From: Bradyrhizobium sp. B124
GTDB taxonomy: Bacteria; Pseudomonadota; Alphaproteobacteria; Rhizobiales; Xanthobacteraceae
Length of the DNA stretch: 64,000 nucleotides
Assembly: GCF_038967635.1 (NCBI RefSeq)
Contig: NZ_CP152413.1
Location: forward strand, 8,932,001-8,996,000
Direction: 5' to 3'
The translations under genes and the position numbers were made by a program. Shown here piece by piece: positions 33,115 to 41,956 of this stretch. The notes beneath the pieces are model-generated. The model was not told where the DNA came from. It saw only the letters and a program-made list of their open reading frames with translations, and made no database searches. Within the stretch, counting starts at the first letter, position 1. Every line of letters starts with the position of its first letter.

Positions 33115-34344
33115 TCAAAGGCGGACGGCCGGAAGCGGCCACGTCGCCTTCAGCACGAGCATGTACAGGGCGAAGGTTGCGGTTGAGGCAATTGCCAGCA
33201 TGACCCCGTCGTGCAGGGTCAGCCGTTCGAGCTCCATGGTCCGTCCCCCGCTGAGGTAGCGCTGCAGAGCAAACAACATGAAGGGAATCCCGATCAGGAG
33301 CGATTGGAGGTAGACGGCGAGCGCGATGCCGATCAGGATCCCGATCCAGCCCACGATCAACGCGGACCTCCGATTCACCGAGCCGACGAGAGCATTGAGG
33401 ATCAGGCCGCCATCGAGGGGATAGATCGGCAGCAGGTTGCTCGCATTCACAAATGCGAACAGTTCGGCCAGCTTTCCAAGATAGAGTTGGCCGGTGGCCT
33501 GATAAGCGGCGAACAGGCCGAGTGTTGGGATGAGGCTCAGGCCCGGGCCCATCAGCGCGATGAAGCCGAGCCGGCCCTCCGTCCGATAGGCCGCCTTGGG
33601 AACGGCCATCCCGCCAAAGCAGGGCACGAGGTAGATGCCGCGTACGCCGACACCGGCCATCAGCATCGCCGCGGCGTGACCGGCTTCGTGCAGGACGACG
33701 ACCACGGTCAGGAGCAGCGCCGCCTTCCACCCCACAAGGTACCAGAAGCTGAGCAGGGCCACGATCGACAGCAGCCATCCGTTGTTGCCGACCGTGGAGA
33801 GACGATTGGAGGTGCCGGCTTCTTTCTCGCATTGCTGCTTGATCAGGTTCGCCATGCGGCGCAGGCCGATCGGGTAGTTGATACGGTCGCGAAAGACGTG
33901 CGGGGTCAATTCATTGGATACGATGAGCTTCGTTCCCGCGGACGTCGCCTCGATCGTGAGTTCGGCTACGGTATCGCGGCCGCCTTCCGGTGGAATGGAG
34001 AGCGGGTGAGCCACGATTCGTCCCCGGATGATCCCTTTTTCCTCGTCGCGCTCGAGCTCGCGCGAGACGTTCTGCGCCCGAACCTGGCCGTTCACGGTGG
34101 CGCTTGTCAGCCAAAGATCGGCGCTGTCGGGCACCGGCTCGCGCGATATCTCCATGATCGGCGGCCCATCGAACACCATGCGGTCCGCAATATTGAAGCG
34201 CCACACGGCCTCGCGTGGCGCGTTGATCAGAACAGTGAACTCGCACCGCAATCGGTTACGTGCCCGTAGCGCGTCGACGAGGCCTTGCAGCGCATAGTAA
34301 GCGATGCGCAGCAGCTCGATGGGTAGTGACAACAGTGCGAGCAT
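33115..34344 (-). CDS. SRPBCC domain fused to M50 site-2-type metalloprotease
   Basis: A 409-residue membrane protein with an unusual architecture. Residues about 30-170 form an SRPBCC/START-like lipid-binding domain (FTVLINAPREAVWRFNIADR, ITIEATSAGT-like strands). From about 190 the sequence is membranous, with the zinc motif VVLHEAGHAAAM (His219, Glu220, His223) and a second ligand motif LLPIYPLDGG (Asp311), both features of intramembrane M50 proteases such as RseP and SpoIVFB. No PDZ domain is visible. It may cleave a membrane substrate in response to a ligand bound by the SRPBCC part. Convergent with the ketopantoate reductase gene. Confidence 0.78.
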   Translation of the reverse strand: MLALLSLPIELLRIAYYALQGLVDALRARNRLRCEFTVLINAPREAVWRFNIADRMVFDGPPIMEISREPVPDSADLWLTSATVNGQVRAQNVSRELERDEEKGIIRGRIVAHPLSIPPEGGRDTVAELTIEATSAGTKLIVSNELTPHVFRDRINYPIGLRRMANLIKQQCEKEAGTSNRLSTVGNNGWLLSIVALLSFWYLVGWKAALLLTVVVVLHEAGHAAAMLMAGVGVRGIYLVPCFGGMAVPKAAYRTEGRLGFIALMGPGLSLIPTLGLFAAYQATGQLYLGKLAELFAFVNASNLLPIYPLDGGLILNALVGSVNRRSALIVGWIGILIGIALAVYLQSLLIGIPFMLFALQRYLSGGRTMELERLTLHDGVMLAIASTATFALYMLVLKATWPLPAVRL

Positions 34345-34480
34345 GACTGAGGAACCTACGCTAACTCAAGTGGCGAGCCGTGAAGTGCCGCCTGGGCAGG
34401 CCAAAGTTATCAGCGCATTGCTGCAGTGTCCCCCGCGCGGACCAATAGAATACTAGCATAGGTTGTTTTTGGGTAAATCA

Positions 34481-34500
34481 CGAACCAGCGTGCTGGTTCG
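34481..34500. repeat. Inverted repeat CGAACCAGC-GT-GCTGGTTCG
   Basis: A perfect 9-bp inverted repeat with 2-bp centre, between the start of the M50 gene and the stop of the ThDP-enzyme gene. No T-run follows. It may be an operator of the M50 gene or a weak terminator of the other. Confidence 0.45.
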
Positions 34501-34572
34501 ACCTTCCCCCGTATGGTCGGTCTTGCGGATTGGCGGGCCGTCTTCGGCTTGTGCGCTGAGCTTCGCGGAGTC

Positions 34573-35175
34573 TTACAGCAACTGCCGCACCCCCATCCCG
34601 TGCATGAAGCGCTCGCGGATCTGCACGGGGTCGCGGCGGGTGGTGCCGGTGCCGGGCTTGTCGTCGATGCGGACGCCGATCAGCGTCGGGCCGGAGGCCT
34701 GTTTCGATTGCTCGATCAGTCGCTCGAAATCATCCTCGTCGGCGGCCCAGGAGCTGCTCGCAATCCCGCTGGCGAGCGCGACCGCGACGAGGTCGGTATG
34801 GCCCGCGGCAGGGGTCGGCTGGCTGCCTGTGATCTGGTAGATGCCGTTGTCCATCACTACCATGGTGAGATTCTTCGGCGCCAAGGTCGCGATGGTCGAG
34901 AGGCAGCCGAGCTGCATCAGCAGCGAGCCGTCGCCTTCGAGCGCGAAGACGCGCCGCTTCGGCTGCGCCAGTGCGACGCCGAGCGCGATCGGAAACGCAA
35001 GTCCCATGCTGCCCAGCATGTAGAAATTCTGCGGGCGATGGCCGGCGGCCCAAAGGTCAAAGTTGGTGTTGCCGATGCCGCCGATCACGGCCTCGTCCTT
35101 CAGCCCGGCGACGAGGCGCTGGGTGAGATCGAAGCGGTTCATCACCTTGGTGTTGCGCGCGTGGGTGCTGGTCAT
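34573..35175 (-). CDS. Sulfopyruvate/phosphonopyruvate decarboxylase-like, ThDP C-terminal subunit
   Basis: A 200-residue protein carrying the thiamine diphosphate pyrimidine/diphosphate half of a decarboxylase: GNTNFDLWAAG, GSMGLAFPIALGVAL and the GDGSLLMQL metal-binding motif followed by LTMVVMDNGIYQITG. It corresponds to the beta (ComE-like) subunit of two-subunit enzymes that decarboxylate 3-sulfopyruvate or 3-phosphonopyruvate. The alpha subunit is encoded directly upstream; its TGA overlaps an alternative GTG start. ATG 35175 is preferred as the start. The product aldehyde could be handled by the dehydrogenase-like genes nearby, but the substrate is not certain. Confidence 0.78.
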   Translation of the reverse strand: MTSTHARNTKVMNRFDLTQRLVAGLKDEAVIGGIGNTNFDLWAAGHRPQNFYMLGSMGLAFPIALGVALAQPKRRVFALEGDGSLLMQLGCLSTIATLAPKNLTMVVMDNGIYQITGSQPTPAAGHTDLVAVALASGIASSSWAADEDDFERLIEQSKQASGPTLIGVRIDDKPGTGTTRRDPVQIRERFMHGMGVRQLL

Positions 35176-35183
35176 GGCTGATC

Positions 35184-35759
35184 TCACTTGTCGAAGGTCT
35201 TGCCGCCGGTCAACAGCGGCGAGAGGATCAGCGCCACCGGCGCCTGGGTGGTGATCGCCTGCTTGATCGAGCGGTCGGCGATGAATTCGAGCTCGTCGAG
35301 CCGGGTGATGGTGTGATGTTCCATCGCCAGCGAATCCAGCACCGGGCGCATGGTGCGGCAGACCAGCGCCTGGCCGTAGTTGAACTCGCCGAGCGTGCCG
35401 CGCTCGGAGACGAACATGATCAGCGGGATCTGGTAGGGCACCGCGAGCGAGGCCAGCACGTTGGCGAGTGTGGCAAAGCCCGAGGTCTGCATCAGTACGG
35501 CGCCGCGCGTGCCCGCCATCCAGGCGCCCGAGACGATGCCGACGGCCTCTTCCTCGCGCGCGGTTGGAAACGTCGTGAAATAGGGATCGGCGTGCAGGTC
35601 CTTGATCAGCGTGGTCAGCACCCGGTCGGGCACATAAGGCACCAGCTTGATCTCGTTCCGCTTCAGCGTCTGCAGCACGATGCCGTGCCAGGTGGTCGCC
35701 GCATCCTGGGACTTATCCTTGGCTTTATCCTTGGACGAGGCTTGTTCCGCGGCCGCCAT
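35184..35759 (-). CDS. Sulfopyruvate/phosphonopyruvate decarboxylase-like, alpha subunit
   Basis: A 191-residue N-terminal ThDP-domain protein. The pyrimidine-domain features are visible: a helix-rich N-terminus, VPYVPDRVLTTLI, AREEEAVGIVSGAWMAG with the ThDP-activating glutamate, and QTSGFATLANVLASLA with IPLIMFVSERG. It is the partner of the 34573 gene, together giving a complete ThDP decarboxylase of the ComDE type. The N-terminus is rich in Lys/Asp/Ser (SKDKAKDKSQD), probably flexible. It faces the TctC-type gene divergently across a short gap that should hold both promoters. Confidence 0.78.
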   Translation of the reverse strand: MAAAEQASSKDKAKDKSQDAATTWHGIVLQTLKRNEIKLVPYVPDRVLTTLIKDLHADPYFTTFPTAREEEAVGIVSGAWMAGTRGAVLMQTSGFATLANVLASLAVPYQIPLIMFVSERGTLGEFNYGQALVCRTMRPVLDSLAMEHHTITRLDELEFIADRSIKQAITTQAPVALILSPLLTGGKTFDK

Positions 35760-35904
35760 CCTGTTCTCCCTCTCGCGCGACGCTGATGATCGCTTGCGCC
35801 ATGAAACTTGACGCTGACCATACGATTGTCAACATGTCGCGGCCGCAACGCGATCTGCGGAATTGGGCCATCGTAGTGCCGAACCGGCGTGCGATACAGG
35901 CGGT

Positions 35905-35936
35905 AACGATCAAGGGACGGAACGATCAAGGGACGG
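35905..35936. repeat. 16-bp tandem duplication in a 5' leader
   Basis: AACGATCAAGGGACGG is repeated exactly twice in a row (35905-35920, 35921-35936). The second copy is followed by GAGG, the ribosome-binding region of the binding-protein gene. It may be a recent slip event that duplicates a Shine-Dalgarno-like sequence. Confidence 0.7.
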
Positions 35937-35945
35937 GAGGTGTCG

Positions 35946-36911
35946 ATGGCCGGATGGGTCTGGCGGACCGCCATTGCGGCAGCGGCCACGGTCGTGGCCG
36001 GCCTTGCGTCCGCGCAGCCATACCCGGCAAAGGCCGTTCATATTCTCGTCCCATATCCGCCGGGCGGCGGCGTCGACGTGCTGACGCGGACGCTCGCCGA
36101 AGCCGTGTCGAAAACCTGGACGCAGTCGATCGTGGTCGAGAACCGGCCGGGCGCCGGCGGGGTGATCGCCTCGCAGGCGATCGCGAGCTCCGCGCCCGAT
36201 GGCTACAACCTGATCATGGTCGCGAGCGGCCACGCCACCAATCCGTTCCTCTATCCAAAACTGCCCTACGACACGTTCAAGGATTTTTCGCCGATCTCGC
36301 TGCTGGCGTCATCGCCGAACGTGCTGCTGGTGCGCGCGGACTCACCGTTCAAGTCGGTCAGCGATGTCATCGCAGCGGCGAAGGCAAAGCCGGGCAGCCT
36401 GTCGTTTGCCCATGCCGGCAACGGCACCTCGACCCATCTTGCCGGCGAGTTGCTCAACAGCCTTGCCAAGATCGATCTCAACGCGATCCCCTACAAGGGC
36501 GGCGCCCCGGCGATCAACGATCTGCTGGGCGGACAGATTCCGATGTCGTTCAACAACGGGCCGGAATCGGTTGGGCAGTTGCAGGCCGGCACGGTCCGCG
36601 CGCTGGCGGTGACGACGGGCTCGCGCGCGCCGTTCCTGCCAGATGTGCCCAGCATGTCGGAGGTGGTGCCGGGTTATGACACCGAGGTGTGGTGGGGGCT
36701 GCTTGGTCCCGGCAACATGCCCGCCGATCTCGTCGCGAAAATCTCGCATGATTTCGTCGCGGCGGTGAATACGGATGCCGTGAAGGAGCGGCTCGGCAAG
36801 CTCGGCGCCATCCCGATCGGCTCGACGCCGGACAAGTTCGCCGCCAAGATCAAGGCCGACTACGACAAATGGGGGCCGATCATCAAGGCCGCCGGCATGA
36901 AGGCGGAGTAG
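35946..36911 (+). CDS. Tripartite tricarboxylate transporter binding protein (TctC/Bug family)
   Basis: A 321-residue periplasmic solute-binding protein. The signal peptide ends around ASAQPYP (about residue 24), followed by the family signature KAVHILVPYPPGGGVDVLTR and NRPGAGG near residue 65, and PDVPSMSEV in the C-terminal lobe. These proteins bind carboxylates such as citrate, tricarballylate or aromatic acids for TctAB transport, although Bug proteins often stand alone without a membrane part, as here. The start at ATG 35946 is used because the GTG at 35940 lies inside the GGGAGG site. Downstream genes follow closely. Confidence 0.85.
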   Translation: MAGWVWRTAIAAAATVVAGLASAQPYPAKAVHILVPYPPGGGVDVLTRTLAEAVSKTWTQSIVVENRPGAGGVIASQAIASSAPDGYNLIMVASGHATNPFLYPKLPYDTFKDFSPISLLASSPNVLLVRADSPFKSVSDVIAAAKAKPGSLSFAHAGNGTSTHLAGELLNSLAKIDLNAIPYKGGAPAINDLLGGQIPMSFNNGPESVGQLQAGTVRALAVTTGSRAPFLPDVPSMSEVVPGYDTEVWWGLLGPGNMPADLVAKISHDFVAAVNTDAVKERLGKLGAIPIGSTPDKFAAKIKADYDKWGPIIKAAGMKAE

Positions 36912-36915
36912 GAAG

Positions 36916-37812
36916 ATGGCTGTATCAGAGATTTCCGCCTGCCTGCCGCCGCGTCCGGTGACGCCGCCGAGAGAGAAGCTGCCGCCAAAGGCCTGTGACA
37001 CGCATGCGCATGTATTCGGCCCGGCGGACCGCTTCCCCTATGCCGCCGATCGCAGCTACACGCCGCCGGACGCGCCGCTCGCGACCTATCTCGGCATGCT
37101 CGATGCGCTGGGTTTCAGCCGCGGCGTGCTGGTGCAGGGCAGCGCGCATGGCCACGACAATTCGGCGATGCTGGATGCGTTGCAGCGCGAGCCGGCGCGG
37201 CTGCGCGGCGTCGCGGTGGCCGATGCCGATGTGGCGGCGGGCACGCTGCGGCAATGGCATGTGCTCGGCGTGCGCGGCTTGCGCTTCAACCATTTCTTCC
37301 GCGGCGGGCAGTTGCACTATCGCGGCGGCATCCCCCTCGATGTCGCCGAGACGCACGCGGGCGTGATGGCCGAGCTCGGCTGGCATCTGCAGCTCTGGAT
37401 CGACGTGAAAGATTTGCCTGACACGGTCCCGACGCTGAAGGCACTGGGCCTGCCGGTCGTGGTCGACCACATGGGCCGCACCGACGCTGCCGCCGGCATC
37501 AACACCGCGGGCTTCCGGAGCCTGCTGCGCGCGGTCGGCGAGGGCTGGTGCTGGGCCAAGCTGTCAGGCGCACATCGCCTGAGCCAGCGCGCGCCGGATT
37601 ATCCGGATGCGCGGCCGTTCCACGAGGCGCTGGTATCAGCCAACTCCGAACAGCTGGTGTGGGGCGGCGACTGGCCGCATCCGCGCGTCGAGGGCGAAAT
37701 GCCCGACGCCGGCCATCTGCTGACGCTGTTCCAGGAATGGACACCGGATGCGGCGACCCGACACCGCATCCTCGTCGATAATCCCGCACGACTCTATGGC
37801 TTCCCAAACTGA
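36916..37812 (+). CDS. LigI-like amidohydrolase (2-pyrone-4,6-dicarboxylate hydrolase family)
   Basis: A 298-residue TIM-barrel hydrolase. CDTHAHVFGP near the start holds the first metal-type histidines, VVDHMGR the middle one and VWGGDWPHP the catalytic Asp. The LigI family opens lactone rings of dicarboxylates without a strong metal requirement; other members hydrolyse related lactones. It begins 4 bp after the binding protein stop and is followed by a D-2-hydroxyacid dehydrogenase 15 bp later, so the three form an operon for uptake and breakdown of a carboxylate. Confidence 0.82.
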   Translation: MAVSEISACLPPRPVTPPREKLPPKACDTHAHVFGPADRFPYAADRSYTPPDAPLATYLGMLDALGFSRGVLVQGSAHGHDNSAMLDALQREPARLRGVAVADADVAAGTLRQWHVLGVRGLRFNHFFRGGQLHYRGGIPLDVAETHAGVMAELGWHLQLWIDVKDLPDTVPTLKALGLPVVVDHMGRTDAAAGINTAGFRSLLRAVGEGWCWAKLSGAHRLSQRAPDYPDARPFHEALVSANSEQLVWGGDWPHPRVEGEMPDAGHLLTLFQEWTPDAATRHRILVDNPARLYGFPN

Positions 37813-37827
37813 AAGCTGCTGCACGAC

Positions 37828-38877
37828 ATGACCGTCAACAACAAGCGCGTGTTCTACGTCAAATACCTCGCCCACGAGATCTACGTCGATATCCTGAAGA
37901 AGCGGCCGGATGTCCGGCTCGACCGTCTGGAGAACGAGACGCCGGAGGCGACGTTCGCGCCTGTCCTCGCCGACGCGCATGCCTATCAGATCGGCGCCGC
38001 CCGCGACGAGTTGGCGCCGCATTTCCATGCCCACGCCGAGTTGCTGAAGCGCGCGCCGAACCTGTTGATCGTGTCCTCGAACGGTGCCGGCTTCGATCCA
38101 GTCGATGTCGATGCGTGCACCGCGGCGGGCGTGCTGGTCGTCAACCAGTCCGGCGGCAACGCCAACTCGGTCGCCGAGCACGCGCTCGGCATGATGCTGA
38201 CGCTGTCGAAGCGCATCATCCAGTCCGACCGCCGGCTGCGGCGCGAGGCCAACGTCAACCGCAACGACCTGATCGGCAACGAGCTGAACGAGAAGACCGT
38301 CGGCATCGTCGGCCTCGGCAATGTCGGCCGCCGCATCGCCGAGCTGTGCAAGGGCCTGCTGCACATGAAGGTGATCGCCTATGATCCGTATCTGACGGCG
38401 GAGGAGATGGCGAAGCGGGGCGGGGAGAAAGTCGAGCTCGACGATCTCCTGCGCCGCGCGGACTTCGTCTCGATCTCCTGTCCGCTGGACAGTAAGAGCC
38501 GAGGCATGATCGGTGCGCGCGAATTCGCGCTGATGCAGCCGCACGCCTATTTCGTCACCACCGCGCGCGGCTTCATCCATGACGAGAATGCATTGGAAGA
38601 GGCATTGCGAGAGAAGCGCATCGCCGGCGCCGGCCTCGACGTCTGGTCCAAGGAACCGCCGCCGCCGGATCATCCACTGCTGCAGTTCGACAATGTGCTG
38701 GCGAGCCCGCACACCGCAGGCGTCACCCGCGAGGCGCGCATCAACATGGGCCGGATCGCCGCTGAGCAGATCCTCGACGCCCTCGACGGCAAGCGCCCGC
38801 CGCGCATCATCAATCCCGAGGTCTGGCCGGTCTACGCGAAGCGGTTCGAGAAGGCGTTCGGGTTCACGCCGGGATAG
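37828..38877 (+). CDS. D-isomer-specific 2-hydroxyacid dehydrogenase
   Basis: A 349-residue NAD(P)-dependent dehydrogenase. The nucleotide motif KTVGIVGLGNVGRRIAELC (about 150) and the catalytic residues in TTARGFIHDENAL (Arg), GLDVWSKEPPP (Glu) and NVLASPHTAGVT (His) follow the phosphoglycerate/glycerate dehydrogenase pattern. There is no ACT domain, so it is not a serA-type regulatory enzyme. It would oxidise or reduce a 2-hydroxy/2-oxo acid in the pathway with the amidohydrolase and, perhaps, the ThDP decarboxylase encoded divergently. Confidence 0.86.
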   Translation: MTVNNKRVFYVKYLAHEIYVDILKKRPDVRLDRLENETPEATFAPVLADAHAYQIGAARDELAPHFHAHAELLKRAPNLLIVSSNGAGFDPVDVDACTAAGVLVVNQSGGNANSVAEHALGMMLTLSKRIIQSDRRLRREANVNRNDLIGNELNEKTVGIVGLGNVGRRIAELCKGLLHMKVIAYDPYLTAEEMAKRGGEKVELDDLLRRADFVSISCPLDSKSRGMIGAREFALMQPHAYFVTTARGFIHDENALEEALREKRIAGAGLDVWSKEPPPPDHPLLQFDNVLASPHTAGVTREARINMGRIAAEQILDALDGKRPPRIINPEVWPVYAKRFEKAFGFTPG

Positions 38878-39367
38878 GTCGACGGTCATTGCTGTCAACG
38901 GTGAAGTCAGCCGGGTGAGGTGAGCACGCTGGTCAGAGGGCCTCCCTTGCGGGGGCCGTGGCTGCGCGCGGCCAAAATATCGAAAACAACCCCATGCAAA
39001 GTAGCCGGCGGGCTGCCGGCGGTTCGATCGGGCAGCTTGACGCGTCGGGCAACTCAGGGGTACATTTCCAATATACAGAAATCGTGCAACCGCCCGGCCT
39101 TGCGGGGGAGACACCGCAGGGGCGGAGGGAACTGTCCGCCAGCGCGTGCTCGCGCAAATGGCCGGTCGTGCGCGTGTTGTTGCGCGCCGCAAAACCACCG
39201 GAGAAAATCTCCTTCGTCGCAGCCTCGATCGAGGCAATAAACCCACTGCCAAGGCACCACTTCACAACGCGTCCGTTGCTATTTTCCCTGAGATATCGAC
39301 GACTTAGCCCGAAATCGCCATCTTCCCTTTGTGCCCAACTAATCCGGGCACGGAAGGAAGAAGTGTC
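38878..39367. other. Intergenic region with repeat-like sequence
   Basis: About 490 bp without a convincing long gene. The part near 38965-39010 (AAAATATCGAAAACAACC, CCATGCAAAG) resembles an extragenic sequence I recall as frequent in Bradyrhizobium-like genomes; the ORFs crossing it on both strands look like shadows. No hairpin terminator was found right after the dehydrogenase stop. Confidence 0.4.
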
Positions 39368-39475
39368 ATGCGACAGGTCCAGTCATTGCTCCGCGACGCG
39401 CCCGCGAAAATGGGCCGCCGCATTGCGCAGATCGTTGCGATCGCTGCCGCCAGCCTGCCGCAGGCCGGCGCCTAG
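39368..39475 (+). CDS. Possible 35-residue ORF
   Basis: ATG 39368 is preceded by GGAAGGAAGAAG, a strong ribosome-binding site, and encodes MRQVQSLLRDAPAKMG, then RRIAQIVAIAAASLPQAGA before TAG. Residues 15-32 form a hydrophobic helix after a basic stretch. It resembles a small exported or membrane peptide. No family is recognised; coding status rests on the ribosome-binding site alone. Confidence 0.35.
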   Translation: MRQVQSLLRDAPAKMGRRIAQIVAIAAASLPQAGA

Positions 39476-39588
39476 TTTTCCACCGCCGCGAAGCGCCGCA
39501 TCCGCGCGCGCTGAATTAACTCAACACCATTTTGCGTTAGTGCTAACGTGGTACCCCCGGGCTCTGCCGGCGCAGCAGGGAGGGTTCC

Positions 39589-39804
39589 ATGTCACGCTTC
39601 GTCGTTCAGTTCATGAAGGACGTGCTCGGCGGCAATGGCCGCCAGCGCGAGGTTTGCCAGGGCGAACTCGAGGTCGACGCCTCGAGCGAAGGCCAGGCCA
39701 CCGAAATGGCCAAGCTCATATTCTGTCAGGAACAGGCGCTCTGCGACTGGTCATTGCATGCCGACCGCATTCGGATCGAAGCGGCCGACTTGCAAGTGAC
39801 TTGA
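39589..39804 (+). CDS. Hypothetical protein (71 aa)
   Basis: A small soluble protein starting MSRFVVQFMKDVLGGNGRQR with two cysteines (about 23 and 46) and an acidic middle. A GGGAGGG site precedes the ATG and a strong hairpin terminator follows the stop, so it is a complete transcription unit. It resembles small conserved hypotheticals of Rhizobiales; function unknown. Confidence 0.68.
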   Translation: MSRFVVQFMKDVLGGNGRQREVCQGELEVDASSEGQATEMAKLIFCQEQALCDWSLHADRIRIEAADLQVT

Positions 39805-39809
39805 CGCGT

Positions 39810-39908
39810 CCAGAGCCCCGTTCCGATTCAATCGGAACGGGGCTCTGGATTTTTGTTTTGAGGCGTTTTGTTTACGCGAACCGGTATCCGCTTCGCTCGA
39901 AAACGCTT
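39810..39908 (+). terminator. Terminator within repeat family 5, copy B
   Basis: CCAGAGCCCCGTTCCGATT pairs with its inverted copy ending CTCTGG (39810-39848), followed by ATTTTTGTTTTG: an intrinsic terminator of the 71-residue gene. The next 55 bp (GTTTTGTTTACGCGAACCGG to GCTCGAAAACGC) repeat the unit at 13806-13870 in reverse orientation. Confidence 0.78.
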
Positions 39909-39915
39909 GGTCCGA

Positions 39916-41760
39916 CTACTCCGGCAGGATGCGCACGGCACCCTTCGCCGCGCTGCTTGCGAACGCCGCGTAGGCCTTCAGCGCGGTCGAGACGGCGCGC
40001 TTGCGCGGCGCGGCCGGCTTCCACGCCGCATTGCCCTTGGCTTCCATCGCCGCGCGGCGGCGTTTCAGTTCGGCATCGTCGACCTTGAGGTTGACCTTGC
40101 GGTTCGGGATGTCGAACTCGATGATGTCGCCTTCCTCGACGAGACCAATCAGGCCGCCTTCGGCGGCTTCCGGTGAGACGTGGCCGATCGACAGGCCGGA
40201 CGATCCGCCGGAGAAGCGGCCGTCGGTGATCAGCGCGCAGGCCTTTCCGAGCCCCTTCGACTTCAGATAGCTGGTCGGATAGAGCATCTCCTGCATGCCC
40301 GGGCCGCCGCGCGGACCTTCATAGCGGATCAGCACGACATCGCCGGCCTTGACCTTGTTGGTCAGGATGGCGTCGACCGAGGCGTCCTGGCTCTCGAAGA
40401 TGCGGGCCGGGCCCGAGAACTTCAGGATGCTCTGATCGACGCCGGCGGTCTTCACGATGCAGCCGTCCTCGGCGAGGTTGCCGAACAGCACGGCGAGGCC
40501 GCCGTCCTTGGAATAGGCGTGCTCGGCGTTGCGGATGACGCCCTCGGCGCGATCGACATCGACGTCGTCGAAGCGGCGGTCCTGGCTGAAGGCTTCCTGG
40601 GTCGGCACGCCGCCCGGCGCGGCGCGGTAGAAGTTGCGCACCTTGTCGCTCGTGGTCCGCACCACGTCCCAGCGGTTCAGCGCGTCGTCGAGCGTCGCGG
40701 CGTGCACGGTCGGTCCGTCGGTCGTGAGCAGTTTGGCGCGGTCGAGCTCGCCGAGGATCGCCATGATACCGCCGGCGTGGTGCACGTCCTCCATGTGAAC
40801 GTCCTGCACCGAGGGCGCGACCTTGCACAGCACTGGCACCTTGCGCGACAGACGGTCGATGTCGGCCATCGTGAACGGCACTTCGCCCTCGCGCGCGGCG
40901 GCGAGCAGATGCAGCACGGTGTTGGTCGAGCCGCCCATCGCGATGTCGAGCGTCATCGCGTTCTCGAACGACTTGAAGTTCGCGATGTTGCGCGGCAGTA
41001 CCTTGGCGTCGTCCTGCTCATAGTAGCGGCGGGCGAGATCGACGATCAGATGGCCGGCCTCGACGAACAGGCTCTTGCGGTCGGCATGGGTCGCCAGCAC
41101 CGAACCGTTGCCGGGCAGCGCGAGGCCGAGCGCCTCGGTCAGGCAGTTCATCGAATTCGCGGTGAACATGCCGGAGCAGGAGCCGCAGGTCGGGCAGGCC
41201 GAGCGCTCGATCACCTCGACCTCCTCGTCCGACACGTTGGAGTCGGCGGCGGCCACCATCGCATCGATCAGGTCGACCGCGCGCTTCTTGCCCTCGAGCA
41301 GGATCTTGCCGGATTCCATCGGACCGCCCGAGACGAACACCGTCGGGATGTTGAGGCGCAGCGTCGCCATCAGCATGCCGGGGGTGATCTTGTCGCAGTT
41401 GGAGATGCAGACCATCGCGTCGGCGCAATGCGCGTTGACCATGTATTCGACGCTGTCGGCGATCAGCTCGCGCGAGGGCAGGCTGTAGAGCATGCCGTCA
41501 TGGCCCATCGCGATGCCGTCGTCGACCGCAATGGTGTTGAATTCCTTGGCGACGCCGCCGGCCTTCTCGATCTCGCGTGCGACGAGCTGGCCGAGATTCT
41601 GCAGATGGACGTGGCCGGGCACGAACTGGGTGAAGGAGTTGACCACCGCGATGATCGGCTTGCCGAAATCCTCGTTCTTCATGCCGGTGGCGCGCCACAG
41701 GCCGCGTGCACCCGCCATGTTGCGGCCGTGGGTGGTGGTGCGGGAGCGATAGGCGGGCAT
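39916..41760 (-). CDS. ilvD: Dihydroxy-acid dehydratase
   Basis: A 614-residue iron-sulfur enzyme of the IlvD/Edd family that converts 2,3-dihydroxyisovalerate to 2-oxoisovalerate, and the isoleucine counterpart, in branched-chain amino acid and pantothenate synthesis. Cluster ligand cysteines are in [12 protein letters not shown] (about 122) and [11 protein letters not shown] (about 195), and the signatures [15 protein letters not shown] and [11 protein letters not shown] are present. Length and order fit IlvD rather than 6-phosphogluconate dehydratase. The start at ATG 41760 is the family start; a longer in-frame start at 41784 adds eight residues. No other ilv genes are adjacent, which is common. 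Confidence 0.95.
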   Translation of the reverse strand: MPAYRSRTTTHGRNMAGARGLWRATGMKNEDFGKPIIAVVNSFTQFVPGHVHLQNLGQLVAREIEKAGGVAKEFNTIAVDDGIAMGHDGMLYSLPSRELIADSVEYMVNAHCADAMVCISNCDKITPGMLMATLRLNIPTVFVSGGPMESGKILLEGKKRAVDLIDAMVAAADSNVSDEEVEVIERSACPTCGSCSGMFTANSMNCLTEALGLALPGNGSVLATHADRKSLFVEAGHLIVDLARRYYEQDDAKVLPRNIANFKSFENAMTLDIAMGGSTNTVLHLLAAAREGEVPFTMADIDRLSRKVPVLCKVAPSVQDVHMEDVHHAGGIMAILGELDRAKLLTTDGPTVHAATLDDALNRWDVVRTTSDKVRNFYRAAPGGVPTQEAFSQDRRFDDVDVDRAEGVIRNAEHAYSKDGGLAVLFGNLAEDGCIVKTAGVDQSILKFSGPARIFESQDASVDAILTNKVKAGDVVLIRYEGPRGGPGMQEMLYPTSYLKSKGLGKACALITDGRFSGGSSGLSIGHVSPEAAEGGLIGLVEEGDIIEFDIPNRKVNLKVDDAELKRRRAAMEAKGNAAWKPAAPRKRAVSTALKAYAAFASSAAKGAVRILPE

Positions 41761-41956
41761 CGTAAATCCTTGGGTTATGGCCATTTTTTAGGGGAGATGG
41801 CAGTCCTTATGCCCGCCCGCAGCAGCCGATTCAAGCGCGGAACCGCATGGCAGAACCCCGCTATCTGACTTCGATCCCGGCCTCTGTGGCGACGGCACGC
41901 AGGAGACGGGCCGCGGCTCGTTTCGCGGTGCCCTCTCGACCCGATTGTCTCACGCG

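Noticed and set aside
38933..39265. 110-codon minus-strand frame after the hydroxyacid dehydrogenase
   Set aside because: It spans repeat-like sequence, has no ribosome-binding site and no family-like content.
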